Shown one piece after another: positions 1 to 6,058 of a stretch of DNA of 13,242 bases. The DNA is from JADHLK01 sp038131695 (GTDB taxonomy: Bacteria; Pseudomonadota; Alphaproteobacteria; Puniceispirillales; Puniceispirillaceae). The stretch spans positions 1 to 13,242 of the forward strand of contig JAYPQA010000019.1 of assembly GCA_038131695.1 (NCBI GenBank), in the 5' to 3' direction. The notes under the pieces were generated by a model. It saw nothing but the letters and a program-made list of their open reading frames with translations. It had not been told where the DNA came from and ran no database searches. Made by a program: the position numbers and the translations under genes. The first letter of the stretch is position 1. The number at the start of each line of letters is the position of its first letter.

Positions 1-154
1 GGCGCACAATCAAGCTGCTTTGCGAAGGGGTGACCAGCTCGGCTGACCCGGACACCAGCTGAAAGCCGGCAGGTTCGGCATAAACCGCCTGCAGCGCCCC
101 AGCAAAACAGCTGAGCAGCGCGATCACACATAGGGCGAAAGGTGAGTGTTTCAT
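1..154 (-). CDS. Secreted protein with signal peptide, possible filamentous-haemagglutinin (TPS) N-terminus; partial
   Basis: Reading leftwards from an ATG at 154, 51 codons run off the window edge, so only the N-terminus is visible. Residues 1-26 form a signal peptide: Lys2, a hydrophobic core around residues 6-20, and V-Y-A just before the likely cleavage site after Ala26. The mature start (GFQLVSGSAELVTPSQSSL, residues 30-48) resembles the opening strand of two-partner-secretion domains of filamentous haemagglutinins, which typically read like G-x-x-V-x-G-x-A-x-I followed by S-x-x-L-x-I. If so, it is a large exoprotein exported by an outer-membrane TpsB partner. A purine-rich GGGAAGGG lies about 13 bases upstream. 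The signal peptide is clear; the TPS assignment rests on about 20 residues and could be wrong. Confidence 0.6.
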   Translation of the reverse strand, partial: MKHSPFALCVIALLSCFAGALQAVYAEPAGFQLVSGSAELVTPSQSSLIVR

Positions 155-260
155 CCTGTTTTTTGCCCTTCCCGACAAGAAACCAGCTTAACATTGGTTA
201 TTACTAATTTAGAGACAACATCTATTTTGGAAAAGCACGCTCACGCGATTGTGAAGACCG

Positions 261-308
261 GTCAAAATCCCCGCCATAATCTCCGTCAAAATCTCTGGCC
301 AAATGCCG
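261..308. repeat. Imperfect 12-bp tandem repeat, 3 to 4 units
   Basis: Successive 12-mers read GTCAAAATCCCC, GCCATAATCTCC, GTCAAAATCTCT and a degenerate fourth unit GGCCAAATGCCG. Units one and three share GTCAAAATC exactly, at 261-269 and 285-293. The repeat lies upstream of the 353-380 promoter in non-coding DNA. It could be a slipped-strand duplication or a set of regulator sites about one helical turn apart; the sequence alone cannot distinguish these. Confidence 0.5.
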
Positions 309-352
309 GTCTGACGCTCCGCCGGAATTGCTGCTTGCTGCTATAGTGATGG

Positions 353-380
353 TTGACAGGCAGGCTGGGCAGACTAAACT
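353..380 (+). promoter_or_regulatory. Predicted sigma70 promoter for the lipoprotein gene
   Basis: A consensus -35 box TTGACA (353-358) is followed by a 16-base spacer and a -10-like TAAACT (375-380). Transcription would start near 387 and give a leader of about 60 bases before the lipoprotein ATG at 450. It may also serve the permease gene at 603, since only 36 bases separate the two genes. The prediction comes from hexamer matching only. Confidence 0.5.
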
Positions 381-449
381 AGCAACCAGCCTGACGGACC
401 GGCCGGGCATGGGGCCTGACTGCTGGACTCGCAGGGGAGGAGAATTTAG

Positions 450-566
450 ATGAAAATCAGAACCGCGATTGTGGCCGGCCTGTTGCTGCTCGGTCTGGCA
501 GGATGTTCCAGCTATCCTTCATGGGTGCCGGATTGGGCTCAGGTTGGGGCCGAAACCAAATCCTGA
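450..566 (+). CDS. Small lipoprotein, 38 residues
   Basis: An ATG at 450 sits 8 bases after a strong AGGGGAGGA ribosome binding site (433-441) and opens a 38-codon frame ending in TGA at 564-566. The protein is nearly all signal: Lys2 and Arg4, a hydrophobic run at residues 6-17, and the lipobox L-A-G-C with the lipidated Cys19. The mature peptide has only about 20 residues and includes Y-P-S-W-V-P-D-W, rich in Trp and Pro. It should be an envelope-anchored micro-lipoprotein; Ser residues right after Cys19 favour outer-membrane sorting by the usual +2 rule. I recognise no family. The promoter at 353-380, the ribosome binding site and the lipobox together support a real gene that length filters would miss. 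Confidence 0.72.
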   Translation: MKIRTAIVAGLLLLGLAGCSSYPSWVPDWAQVGAETKS

Positions 567-602
567 TAAATATGTCCCGCTGACTGTTCGCGGGCACGCT
601 CT

Positions 603-1496
603 ATGACAGATACGCTACGCGGCATTTTATGGATGGTGGCAACAACCATCCTGTTCGCCGGCGTGAATGCCGTTGTGCGCCATGTGGGCAGCGATCTGCC
701 TGCCTCCGTTTCGGCTTTCCTGCGCTATCTGATCAGCACGCTGGTGATGCTGCCCCTGCTGGTCCAGATGCTGCGCCAGGAACGGCCCGCCTCTGTTCAT
801 TTTTTATATGGGCTGCGCGGTCTGGTGCATGGGCTGGCGGTCTTGCTGTGGTTTTTTGCGATGGCCCGCCTGCCGCTGGCTGAGGTGACGGCCCTTGGCT
901 TCCTGCATCCGATTTATGCGACGCTGGGCGCTATCTTGGTCCTGCGTGAGCGGGTCTCGGTGCGACGCTGGGCGGCCCTGTTGCTGGGTTTTGTTGGGGT
1001 CGTGATTATCCTGCGCCCGGGTGTCAGCCCGGTATCCGAAGGACAAGCCGCCATTTTGCTGGCCGGGGCCTTTTTCGGCGCCTCCTACCTGCTGGCCAAG
1101 AAAATGACCGGGCTGGATCGTCCGATATTCGTGCTGACCGCGCTGGGCGGCGTGGTAACGCTGGTTCTGGCCCCGTTTGCCATCTGGAATTGGCAGACAC
1201 CGACGCTGGTTGAACTGGCCTGGCTGGCGGTGGTGGCTGCGCTGGCGACAGGCGGGCATTTTACCATGACCAAGGCGCTGTCCCTGGCGCCTATCTCCTC
1301 TACCCAGCCGGTGAATTTCCTGCAGCTGGTCTGGGCCAGCCTGATCGGGCTGATGCTTTTTGGAGAGCAACCGGAGGGGCCTGTCCTGCTGGGGGCGGCG
1401 ATTGTGATCGGCGCGACCAGCTATATCGCCTGGCGGGAACAGCAGCTGGGCAAGACAGCAAAGGGGCCGCAGCCGCCACCCGCAGACCGTCTCTAG
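603..1496 (+). CDS. EamA/DMT-superfamily permease
   Basis: A 297-residue inner-membrane protein with two tandem EamA-type repeats (roughly residues 8-140 and 148-280) and about ten hydrophobic segments, the normal layout and length of drug/metabolite transporter family exporters. The first repeat shows the typical opening (about residues 5-30) and the L-R-Y helix near residue 40; the second ends with the G-E-x-P...G-A-x-I-I-G-A pattern near residues 252-272. Such proteins usually export amino acids or other small metabolites, or take up nucleotide sugars; the substrate cannot be read from the sequence. The ATG at 603 has only a weak upstream GGGCAC, so it may depend on translation from the preceding lipoprotein gene. 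A 5-bp GC hairpin (576-580 with 590-594) lies just before the start. The C-terminus is short, polar and Pro-rich. The gene converges on the SnoaL-like gene. Confidence 0.87.
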   Translation: MTDTLRGILWMVATTILFAGVNAVVRHVGSDLPASVSAFLRYLISTLVMLPLLVQMLRQERPASVHFLYGLRGLVHGLAVLLWFFAMARLPLAEVTALGFLHPIYATLGAILVLRERVSVRRWAALLLGFVGVVIILRPGVSPVSEGQAAILLAGAFFGASYLLAKKMTGLDRPIFVLTALGGVVTLVLAPFAIWNWQTPTLVELAWLAVVAALATGGHFTMTKALSLAPISSTQPVNFLQLVWASLIGLMLFGEQPEGPVLLGAAIVIGATSYIAWREQQLGKTAKGPQPPPADRL

Positions 1497-1535
1497 CAGA
1501 CGGCCCGCCGACCCCTTCTGTTACCTGATTTCGGC

Positions 1536-1868
1536 CTAGCCGCTGATCGGTGTTGCGCCGGTCTCGGTGCGGACAGCCTTGCCGTCTTTTTTGATATGCA
1601 CCGCCATGACCGCTTCTTTTGACCCATCCGGGAAGGACATAACAGAATGTGCGACCAGAATATCGTCATTCTCATAAAGACAGTTTGAGCTGAGCATCTT
1701 CCATTGATCACTCTGCATCATCCCTTCCATCATTGGCTGCCATTCTGCGCGCGACAGGGTGGTGTTGGTCTGATGCCGGACAAATTCATAATCCGCATGA
1801 TAGCAATCCAGCAGGGCGGCGGCATCGCGGCTCTCAAAGGCCGCCATCATTTTATCATAGTGTGACAT
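1536..1868 (-). CDS. SnoaL/NTF2-like small protein
   Basis: A 110-residue protein starting at the ATG at 1868 (M-S-H-Y-D-K), which has a GAGAGGA ribosome binding site about 8 bases upstream. A longer in-frame extension to 1946 lacks such a site and looks non-coding. The opening M-M-A-A-F-E-S-R-D-A-A-A-L-L-D-C-Y-H-A-D-Y-E (residues 7-28) is the classic start of the SnoaL-like/NTF2 cone fold, in which a helix carrying D-x-x-x-x-x-x-x-Y-x-x-D precedes the first strand. A central stretch (about residues 40-75) fits the polyketide-cyclase-like/DUF4440 subgroup. Members may be isomerases, cyclases or small ligand-binding proteins. No active-site residues can be assigned and the neighbours give no clue. 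It is a single gene convergent with the permease. Confidence 0.75.
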   Translation of the reverse strand: MSHYDKMMAAFESRDAAALLDCYHADYEFVRHQTNTTLSRAEWQPMMEGMMQSDQWKMLSSNCLYENDDILVAHSVMSFPDGSKEAVMAVHIKKDGKAVRTETGATPISG

Positions 1869-2213
1869 GGCTTTTTCCTCTCTTCCTTGGTTTTTGATTT
1901 CCACACCGCTCCAGCCTGACAGCCACACCCGGCACAGGCAAGCCAAAAGCCGCCCTGCCCAAATAACAGGCAGTCTGCTGACCAGCCGGGGTCTTCAGAA
2001 GCACGGAAAAAACCTGCCCGTAGGCGGAACCAAAACCCTTAAGGGGCCAACTCTTTCGGGCCCAGATGGCCAACTGACTTTGCCAGGCCCGCCTCCGCCC
2101 CCCTCGCTTGCTGCAATTTTTGCAGCACGGTTGGCAAGAATCAGCGCTTTTTGCGACTGCCCCGCCTGCCTATGCTGACGCGCTGATGAGGCAGGAACAA
2201 AGCGGGGCGCCCA
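1869..2213. promoter_or_regulatory. 345-base intergenic region upstream of the glucosylglycerate operon
   Basis: No credible gene is present: a 103-codon plus-strand frame here lacks a ribosome binding site and its translation is Pro-rich and low complexity. The stretch should contain the promoters of two divergent units, the SnoaL-like gene (leftward) and the glucosylglycerate operon (rightward). Visible elements are a direct repeat GGCCAACT (2045-2052 and 2068-2075, 23 bases apart), a perfect palindrome at 2109-2127, and a possible -10 box TATGCT at 2171-2176 without a convincing -35. The phosphatase ATG at 2214 has only a weak purine-rich AAGCGGGG upstream. Confidence 0.4.
2109..2127. promoter_or_regulatory. 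Perfect 8-bp inverted repeat (candidate operator)
   Basis: TGCTGCAA (2109-2116) and TTGCAGCA (2120-2127) are perfect inverted repeats around a TTT centre. No T-tract follows, so it is not an intrinsic terminator. The position, about 45 bases before a possible -10 box and 87 bases before the phosphatase start, fits an operator for a dimeric regulator of the glucosylglycerate operon. A structured leader is the alternative. No regulator gene is adjacent. Confidence 0.4.
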
Positions 2214-3011
2214 ATGCCTGTTATCTTGATGACCGACCTGGATGGCACGCTGCTGGGCCATGATGATTTTGACTTTGCGCCGATAAAGCCTGCCTTGCTG
2301 GACTATTTGGCGGACGGGATGACCCTGCTGCCCAATTCCAGCAAGACGCGGCCGGAAATGCAGGCTTTTTGTGAGGCCTTTGGCGCGCGCCTGCCCTTTA
2401 TCTATGAAAATGGGGCGGCGCTGGCCAATGGGGATTTGCTGGCGGCCAGCCATCCGGCTGCTGACAGCTGCCATCCGGCGGCGCTGGATATCGCCGCTCT
2501 GGAGGCGCGCTGGACCGGGCAGATTGCGGCCGGGCTGCGCCAGCATTGTGTGTTTGTCAAAGATATGGACCGCCCGCGCCAACAGGCGGTGCTGGGCTTG
2601 CAGGGGGCCGCCCTTGAGCGGGCAATGGGCCGGGCCTATTCGCTGCCCTTCTTGTTTGAGGGCCATGACAGGGCCCGCACCGAGCTGACCCGGCAAGCCC
2701 GGGCAGCTGGTCTGTCCATCCAGCAGGGCGGGCGGGTCTGCAACCTGTCCGGCCAGCATGGCAAGGCTGATTTCAACAGCATGATAAAGGACAGTCTGGG
2801 CAGCAGGGTCGGCGGGCCGCTGATCGCCTTTGGCGACAGCCAGAATGACACCGCGATGCTGGAGGCGGCGGATATTGCCTGCATCCTGCCGCGTCCGGGC
2901 GAGGGGCCGCTGCAGCTGGCCAACCCGCCTGCCCGCGTGATCACAGCAGAACAGCCCGCCCCGCTGGGCTGGCTGGAGGCCGCACAGGCCGCACTCAACC
3001 CATGCGACTAA
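2214..3011 (+). CDS. HAD-IIB phosphatase, mannosyl/glucosyl-3-phosphoglycerate phosphatase type
   Basis: A 265-residue cytoplasmic HAD phosphatase of the mannosyl-3-phosphoglycerate phosphatase (MPGP) subgroup. Motif I is D8-L-D10-G-T-L-L (Asp8 nucleophile, Asp10 acid/base), followed by S-S-K-T-R (42-46), E-N-G-A-A (65-69), the cap-domain stretch R-A-Y-S-L-P-F (140-146), G-K-A-D with the likely motif III Lys184, and motif IV G-D-S-Q-N-D (207-212). Length and layout match the family. By homology alone the substrate could be mannosyl- or glucosyl-3-phosphoglycerate. The next gene is a glucosyl-3-phosphoglycerate synthase and no mannosyl synthase is nearby, so I infer it dephosphorylates glucosyl-3-phosphoglycerate to glucosylglycerate (GpgP role). 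It is the first gene of a three-gene operon, 24 bases ahead of gpgS. Confidence 0.85.
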   Translation: MPVILMTDLDGTLLGHDDFDFAPIKPALLDYLADGMTLLPNSSKTRPEMQAFCEAFGARLPFIYENGAALANGDLLAASHPAADSCHPAALDIAALEARWTGQIAAGLRQHCVFVKDMDRPRQQAVLGLQGAALERAMGRAYSLPFLFEGHDRARTELTRQARAAGLSIQQGGRVCNLSGQHGKADFNSMIKDSLGSRVGGPLIAFGDSQNDTAMLEAADIACILPRPGEGPLQLANPPARVITAEQPAPLGWLEAAQAALNPCD

Positions 3012-3035
3012 CCGGTTCCGGGGAAAGGGAAAGAA

Positions 3036-4256
3036 ATGGGTGATTTTTCACAAAATGGCAGCGTTGCTACCTTGCATAATTTCGGCACCCGCACTCTGGA
3101 GGAGCTGGAGGCGGATTTGAAGCTGTTTTCCGGCTACCGGCCAATGGAGTTGATCCTGCCCAGCCTTTATTCTGAACTGGAAGGCCCGGCCTTGCAGCAT
3201 ATTGTCGATGAGATAAGTCAGGTGGATTATCTCAGCCATGTCATTATCGGGCTGGACCGGGCAAATCGCGAGCAATATGACTATGCCTATTCCTTTTTCA
3301 AGAAACTGAACAAGCCTTTCTCCCTGCTTTGGAATGACGGGCCCAGATTGCGCGAGATTCAGGAGGAGCTGGCCGGCAAGAATCTGGCCCCAACCGAACC
3401 AGGCAAGGGGCGCAATGTCTGGTATTGTATCGGTTTTGCCCATGCCCGCGGCAAGGCAGAGGCGGTGGCCTTGCATGATTGTGATATTCTGACCTATGAT
3501 CGCGGGCTGCTGGCCCGGCTGTTCTATCCGATAGCCAATCCGAATTACCAGTTTGAATTCTGCAAGGGATTTTATGCGCGGGTCGCAGATGGCAAGATGA
3601 ATGGCCGGGTCTCGCGCCTGCTGGTCGCCCCGCTGCTGCTGGCGATGGAACGGGTGCTTGGCTCCAGCGATTATCTCAGCTTTATGAAAAGCTTCCGCTA
3701 TCCGCTGGCAGGAGAGTTTTCCTTCCGCCGCTCGCTGATCCCGGAATTGCGGATACCCTCTGACTGGGGGCTGGAGGTCGGCATTCTGTCCGAAATGCAG
3801 CGCAACCAGGCCAGCAACCGCATCTGTCAGGTCGATATCGCGGATAATTATGACCACAAGCATCAGGATTTGTCAGAAACCGACCGCAGCGCCGGTCTCT
3901 CGCGTATGTCGATTGATATTTCCAAGGTGCTGATCCGCAAGCTGGCAACCAAGGGCTATGTTTTCGGGCCGGAGACTTTCCGCACGATAAAGGCCACCTA
4001 TTTCCGCATGGCCCTGGATATGGTGCATTTCTACCAGACCGATGCTGAGCTGAACGGGCTGGCCTATGATATCGACACAGAAGAGCGGGCGGTTGAGCTG
4101 TTTGCCGAGAACATCATGCGGGCGGGAGATGATTTCAGCTACTCGCCAATGGAAACCCCCTTTATCCCGTCCTGGACCCGGGTCTTTTCTGCAATGCCTG
4201 ATATTGGCTACCGGCTGCGGCGGGCGGTGGAAGCTGACAATCAGGAGCTGTCCTGA
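3036..4256 (+). CDS. gpgS: Glucosyl-3-phosphoglycerate synthase
   Basis: A 406-residue GT-A fold glycosyltransferase that should transfer glucose from an NDP-glucose to D-3-phosphoglycerate, the committed step of glucosylglycerate synthesis. Visible marks are G-K-G-R-N-V-W-Y (123-130) in the nucleotide-binding region, the metal-binding D-C-D (148-150) within the L-H-D-C-D-I-L-T-Y-D block, G-E-F-S-F (226-230), W-G-L-E-V-G-I-L (244-251) and Y-D-H-K-H-Q-D-L (272-279), the last two being characteristic of GpgS-type enzymes. Length is normal for the bacterial GpgS group. The start is backed by GGGAAAG about 8 bases upstream. Its TGA overlaps the next ATG (TGATG at 4254-4258), implying translational coupling to the phosphorylase. 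The family also contains mannosyl-3-phosphoglycerate synthases, but the GpgS-like motifs and the GH13_18 partner argue for glucose. Confidence 0.9.
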   Translation: MGDFSQNGSVATLHNFGTRTLEELEADLKLFSGYRPMELILPSLYSELEGPALQHIVDEISQVDYLSHVIIGLDRANREQYDYAYSFFKKLNKPFSLLWNDGPRLREIQEELAGKNLAPTEPGKGRNVWYCIGFAHARGKAEAVALHDCDILTYDRGLLARLFYPIANPNYQFEFCKGFYARVADGKMNGRVSRLLVAPLLLAMERVLGSSDYLSFMKSFRYPLAGEFSFRRSLIPELRIPSDWGLEVGILSEMQRNQASNRICQVDIADNYDHKHQDLSETDRSAGLSRMSIDISKVLIRKLATKGYVFGPETFRTIKATYFRMALDMVHFYQTDAELNGLAYDIDTEERAVELFAENIMRAGDDFSYSPMETPFIPSWTRVFSAMPDIGYRLRRAVEADNQELS

Positions 4257-4666
4257 TGGAGGCCCCTTCTGCTGGCGCGTCTGAGGATGGGGCCATCCTG
4301 CACTGGCTGAAGGTCATCTATCAGGATCGGCCGGAGGCTGAGCTGGGCGAGCTGGCTACCGCGCTGGCCAGGCGGATCAAGACCGGCGCGCCAGAACCGG
4401 CAGAGCTGGCCGGAGAGCCCTGGGATCAGGGCAGCTGCCTGCTGATCAGCTATGGGGATACGATCGCAGACGGGCGGCGCGCCCCTTTGGCCTGTCTTGC
4501 TGATTTCGTCTCTGGCCATTTGGGCAGCGTGGTTGATGCGGTGCATATCCTGCCCTTTTTTCCGGCGACCGGAGATGATGGTTTCTCAGTGCTGGATTAC
4601 CGCGCGGTTGATCCCAGAATCGGGGCCTGGCAGGATATTACCGCCCTGTCCAAAACTATCGGGTGA
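4256..4666 (+). CDS. GH13_18 phosphorylase, N-terminal part (frameshifted; glucosylglycerate phosphorylase type)
   Basis: These 136 codons are the first quarter of a GH13 subfamily 18 (sucrose-phosphorylase-like) enzyme whose remainder lies in another frame at 4663-6030. After a helical leader (about residues 10-55), the barrel begins at L-I-S-Y-G-D (62-67). The very conserved V-H-I-L-P-F-F-P (94-101), D-D-G-F-S-V-L-D-Y (105-113) and G-A-W-Q-D-I (121-126) follow. It then ends abruptly in a three-residue out-of-frame tail (T-I-G) after Lys133. Adding one A to the AAAA run at 4652-4655 would continue it as S-K-N-Y-R-V-M-A-D-A-V-L-N-H, exactly the expected GH13 region I. Alone it would be a non-functional piece of a TIM barrel. 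It starts at the ATG overlapping the gpgS stop codon. Confidence 0.85.
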   Translation: MEAPSAGASEDGAILHWLKVIYQDRPEAELGELATALARRIKTGAPEPAELAGEPWDQGSCLLISYGDTIADGRRAPLACLADFVSGHLGSVVDAVHILPFFPATGDDGFSVLDYRAVDPRIGAWQDITALSKTIG

Positions 4667-6030
4667 TGGCAGATGCGGTGCTTAATCACGGCTCGCGATC
4701 CAGCCGCTGGTTCCGCCAATTTGTCGATCAAGAGGCCCCCGGCAAGGATTATTATCTGACCGTCGCAGAGGATTTTGACATCTCTCAAGTGGTTCGGCCG
4801 CGCGCCCATCCGCTGCTACAGCCGGTAGAGACCGCTGCTGGCCGCAAGCAGGTCTGGTGCACATTCAGCCCCGATCAGGTTGATTTTGATTTCTCCAATC
4901 CGCGCCTGCTTGAGGAATTCCTCCATATCATGCTGGATTTTCTTGATCACGGGGTGCGGATTTTGCGCCTCGATGCGGTCGGGTTTTTATGGAAGGAGTC
5001 CGGGACCAGCTGTCTCAACCTGCCGCAGACACACGCGATCATAAAGCTGATCCGCCAGATAACGGATCTCTATTGCCCGCAAACCATCATTGTGACTGAG
5101 ACCAACCTGCCCAATCAGGAAAATCTGAGCTATTTCGGCAATGGCAATGAAGCCCACTGGATTTACAATTTCCCCTTGCCGCCCTTAATCTTACACAGCC
5201 TGCTGATGGCTGATGCCACTATCCTGCGCCGCTGGAGCATGAGTATGCCGCCCGCGCTGGAGGGCACCAGCTATCTGAATTTCCTGTCCTCGCATGACGG
5301 GTTCGGGATGCGCCCGACCGAGGGGTTGCTGGATGAGACGCAAAGACAGGCGCTGCTTGACAGGCTGGCCGACAATGGCAGCCTGTTTTCCTGGCGCAGT
5401 GTGGGAGAGGGCAAAAAAACTGTCTATGAAGCGAATATCACCCTCTACAGCGCGCTGGAGAAAACCGACCGGGACCCGCAAGGCACCTACCGGATTGAGC
5501 GTTTTATCGCCGCCTATTGTCTGGTTTTCGGGCTGGAGGGAATTCCGGCCATCTATCTGAACAGCTTTATCGGCGCAGAAAATGATCTGGACGGCGTCGC
5601 CCGTTCCGGCCTGAACCGGCGTATCAACCGGCAGAAATTCGACCAGGGCTGGCTGGAAGACCAGCTGGCAGACAAGACCAGCAGACAGGCCCGTATCCTG
5701 AACAGGCTGAAGGAGCTGTTGGCCCTACGCGCACGCCAGCCCGCCTTTCATCCGAACGCGGTGCAATTTACCCTGCAGCTGCATCCCGGCCTGTTTGGTG
5801 TCTGGCGGCAAAGCCGGGACCGCAAGCAGAGCATTTTTGCGATCACCAATCTGCAGCCTGAAGCCGCCCGGCTGCATATCTCGGAAATCAACCTGATTGA
5901 TACCGAAGCCTGGGGCGACTTGATCGCTGGAACCCTGCTGCCTGCCGGTGAGGAGTTGGTAACCCTCACCCCCTATCAGACGGTCTGGATCACCAATCAC
6001 TGGCAGGATGGGGCCATCCGTTCCGATTGA
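4663..6030 (+). CDS. GH13_18 phosphorylase, catalytic part (frameshifted; glucosylglycerate phosphorylase type)
   Basis: This frame continues the same enzyme and holds all catalytic regions: region I D-A-V-L-N-H, region II R-L-D-A-V-G-F with nucleophile Asp104 (about 240 in the repaired protein), region III V-T-E-T-N with acid/base Glu146 (about 282), and region IV S-S-H-D-G-F-G-M-R-P with His211-Asp212. A C-terminal beta domain follows (about residues 375-450). The repaired protein would have 591 residues, normal for the subfamily. GH13_18 members phosphorolyse sucrose, sucrose-6-phosphate, glucosylglycerol or glucosylglycerate. Coupling to gpgS and an MPGP-type phosphatase makes glucosylglycerate the likely substrate, giving glucose-1-phosphate and glycerate. 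A GTG at 4663, or an ATG at 4666 overlapping the upstream TGA, could restart translation, but either start cuts inside the barrel. The first in-frame codons here belong to the upstream piece. Confidence 0.88.
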   Translation: MMADAVLNHGSRSSRWFRQFVDQEAPGKDYYLTVAEDFDISQVVRPRAHPLLQPVETAAGRKQVWCTFSPDQVDFDFSNPRLLEEFLHIMLDFLDHGVRILRLDAVGFLWKESGTSCLNLPQTHAIIKLIRQITDLYCPQTIIVTETNLPNQENLSYFGNGNEAHWIYNFPLPPLILHSLLMADATILRRWSMSMPPALEGTSYLNFLSSHDGFGMRPTEGLLDETQRQALLDRLADNGSLFSWRSVGEGKKTVYEANITLYSALEKTDRDPQGTYRIERFIAAYCLVFGLEGIPAIYLNSFIGAENDLDGVARSGLNRRINRQKFDQGWLEDQLADKTSRQARILNRLKELLALRARQPAFHPNAVQFTLQLHPGLFGVWRQSRDRKQSIFAITNLQPEAARLHISEINLIDTEAWGDLIAGTLLPAGEELVTLTPYQTVWITNHWQDGAIRSD

Positions 6031-6031
6031 A

Positions 6032-6058
6032 AGGGGCAGGCCGTCCAGCCCCGCCCCT
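6032..6058. terminator. Possible GC-rich hairpin between convergent genes
   Basis: AGGGGC (6032-6037) pairs with GCCCCT (6053-6058), overlapping the last base of the glutathione transferase gene; GGGGC can alternatively pair with GCCCC at 6048-6052. No T-tract follows on either strand, so this is a weak terminator candidate. It is supported mainly by its position in the 27-base gap between two convergent operons. Confidence 0.3.

Larger units (their letters stand above)
155..449. promoter_or_regulatory. Divergent intergenic region between exoprotein and lipoprotein genes
   Basis: About 295 bases without a convincing gene. The left part (about 185-235) is AT-rich and probably holds the leftward promoter of the exoprotein gene, although no clean hexamer pair stands out. 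The middle carries a 12-bp tandem repeat (261-308). The right part holds a rightward sigma70-type promoter (353-380) and the strong Shine-Dalgarno sequence of the lipoprotein gene (433-441). Short open frames exist on both strands here but lack ribosome binding sites and resemble no family I know. Confidence 0.5.

Noticed and set aside
146..346. A 66-codon plus-strand frame in the divergent region
   Set aside because: Overlaps the signal-peptide start of the exoprotein gene and the 12-bp repeat, with no ribosome binding site or protein-like composition.
1487..1503. A 5-bp inverted repeat (CCGTC/GACGG) spanning the permease stop codon as a terminator
   Set aside because: The stem is short, the loop contains the stop codon, and no T-tract follows.
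1867..2178. A 103-codon plus-strand open frame in the intergenic region
   Set aside because: No ribosome binding site, Pro/Ser-rich low-complexity translation, and it begins inside the start of the SnoaL-like gene.
4256..6030. Sucrose phosphorylase or alpha-amylase
   Set aside because: The GH13_18 motifs allow sucrose phosphorylase, but coupling to gpgS and an MPGP-type phosphatase points to glucosylglycerate; amylase-type features are absent.
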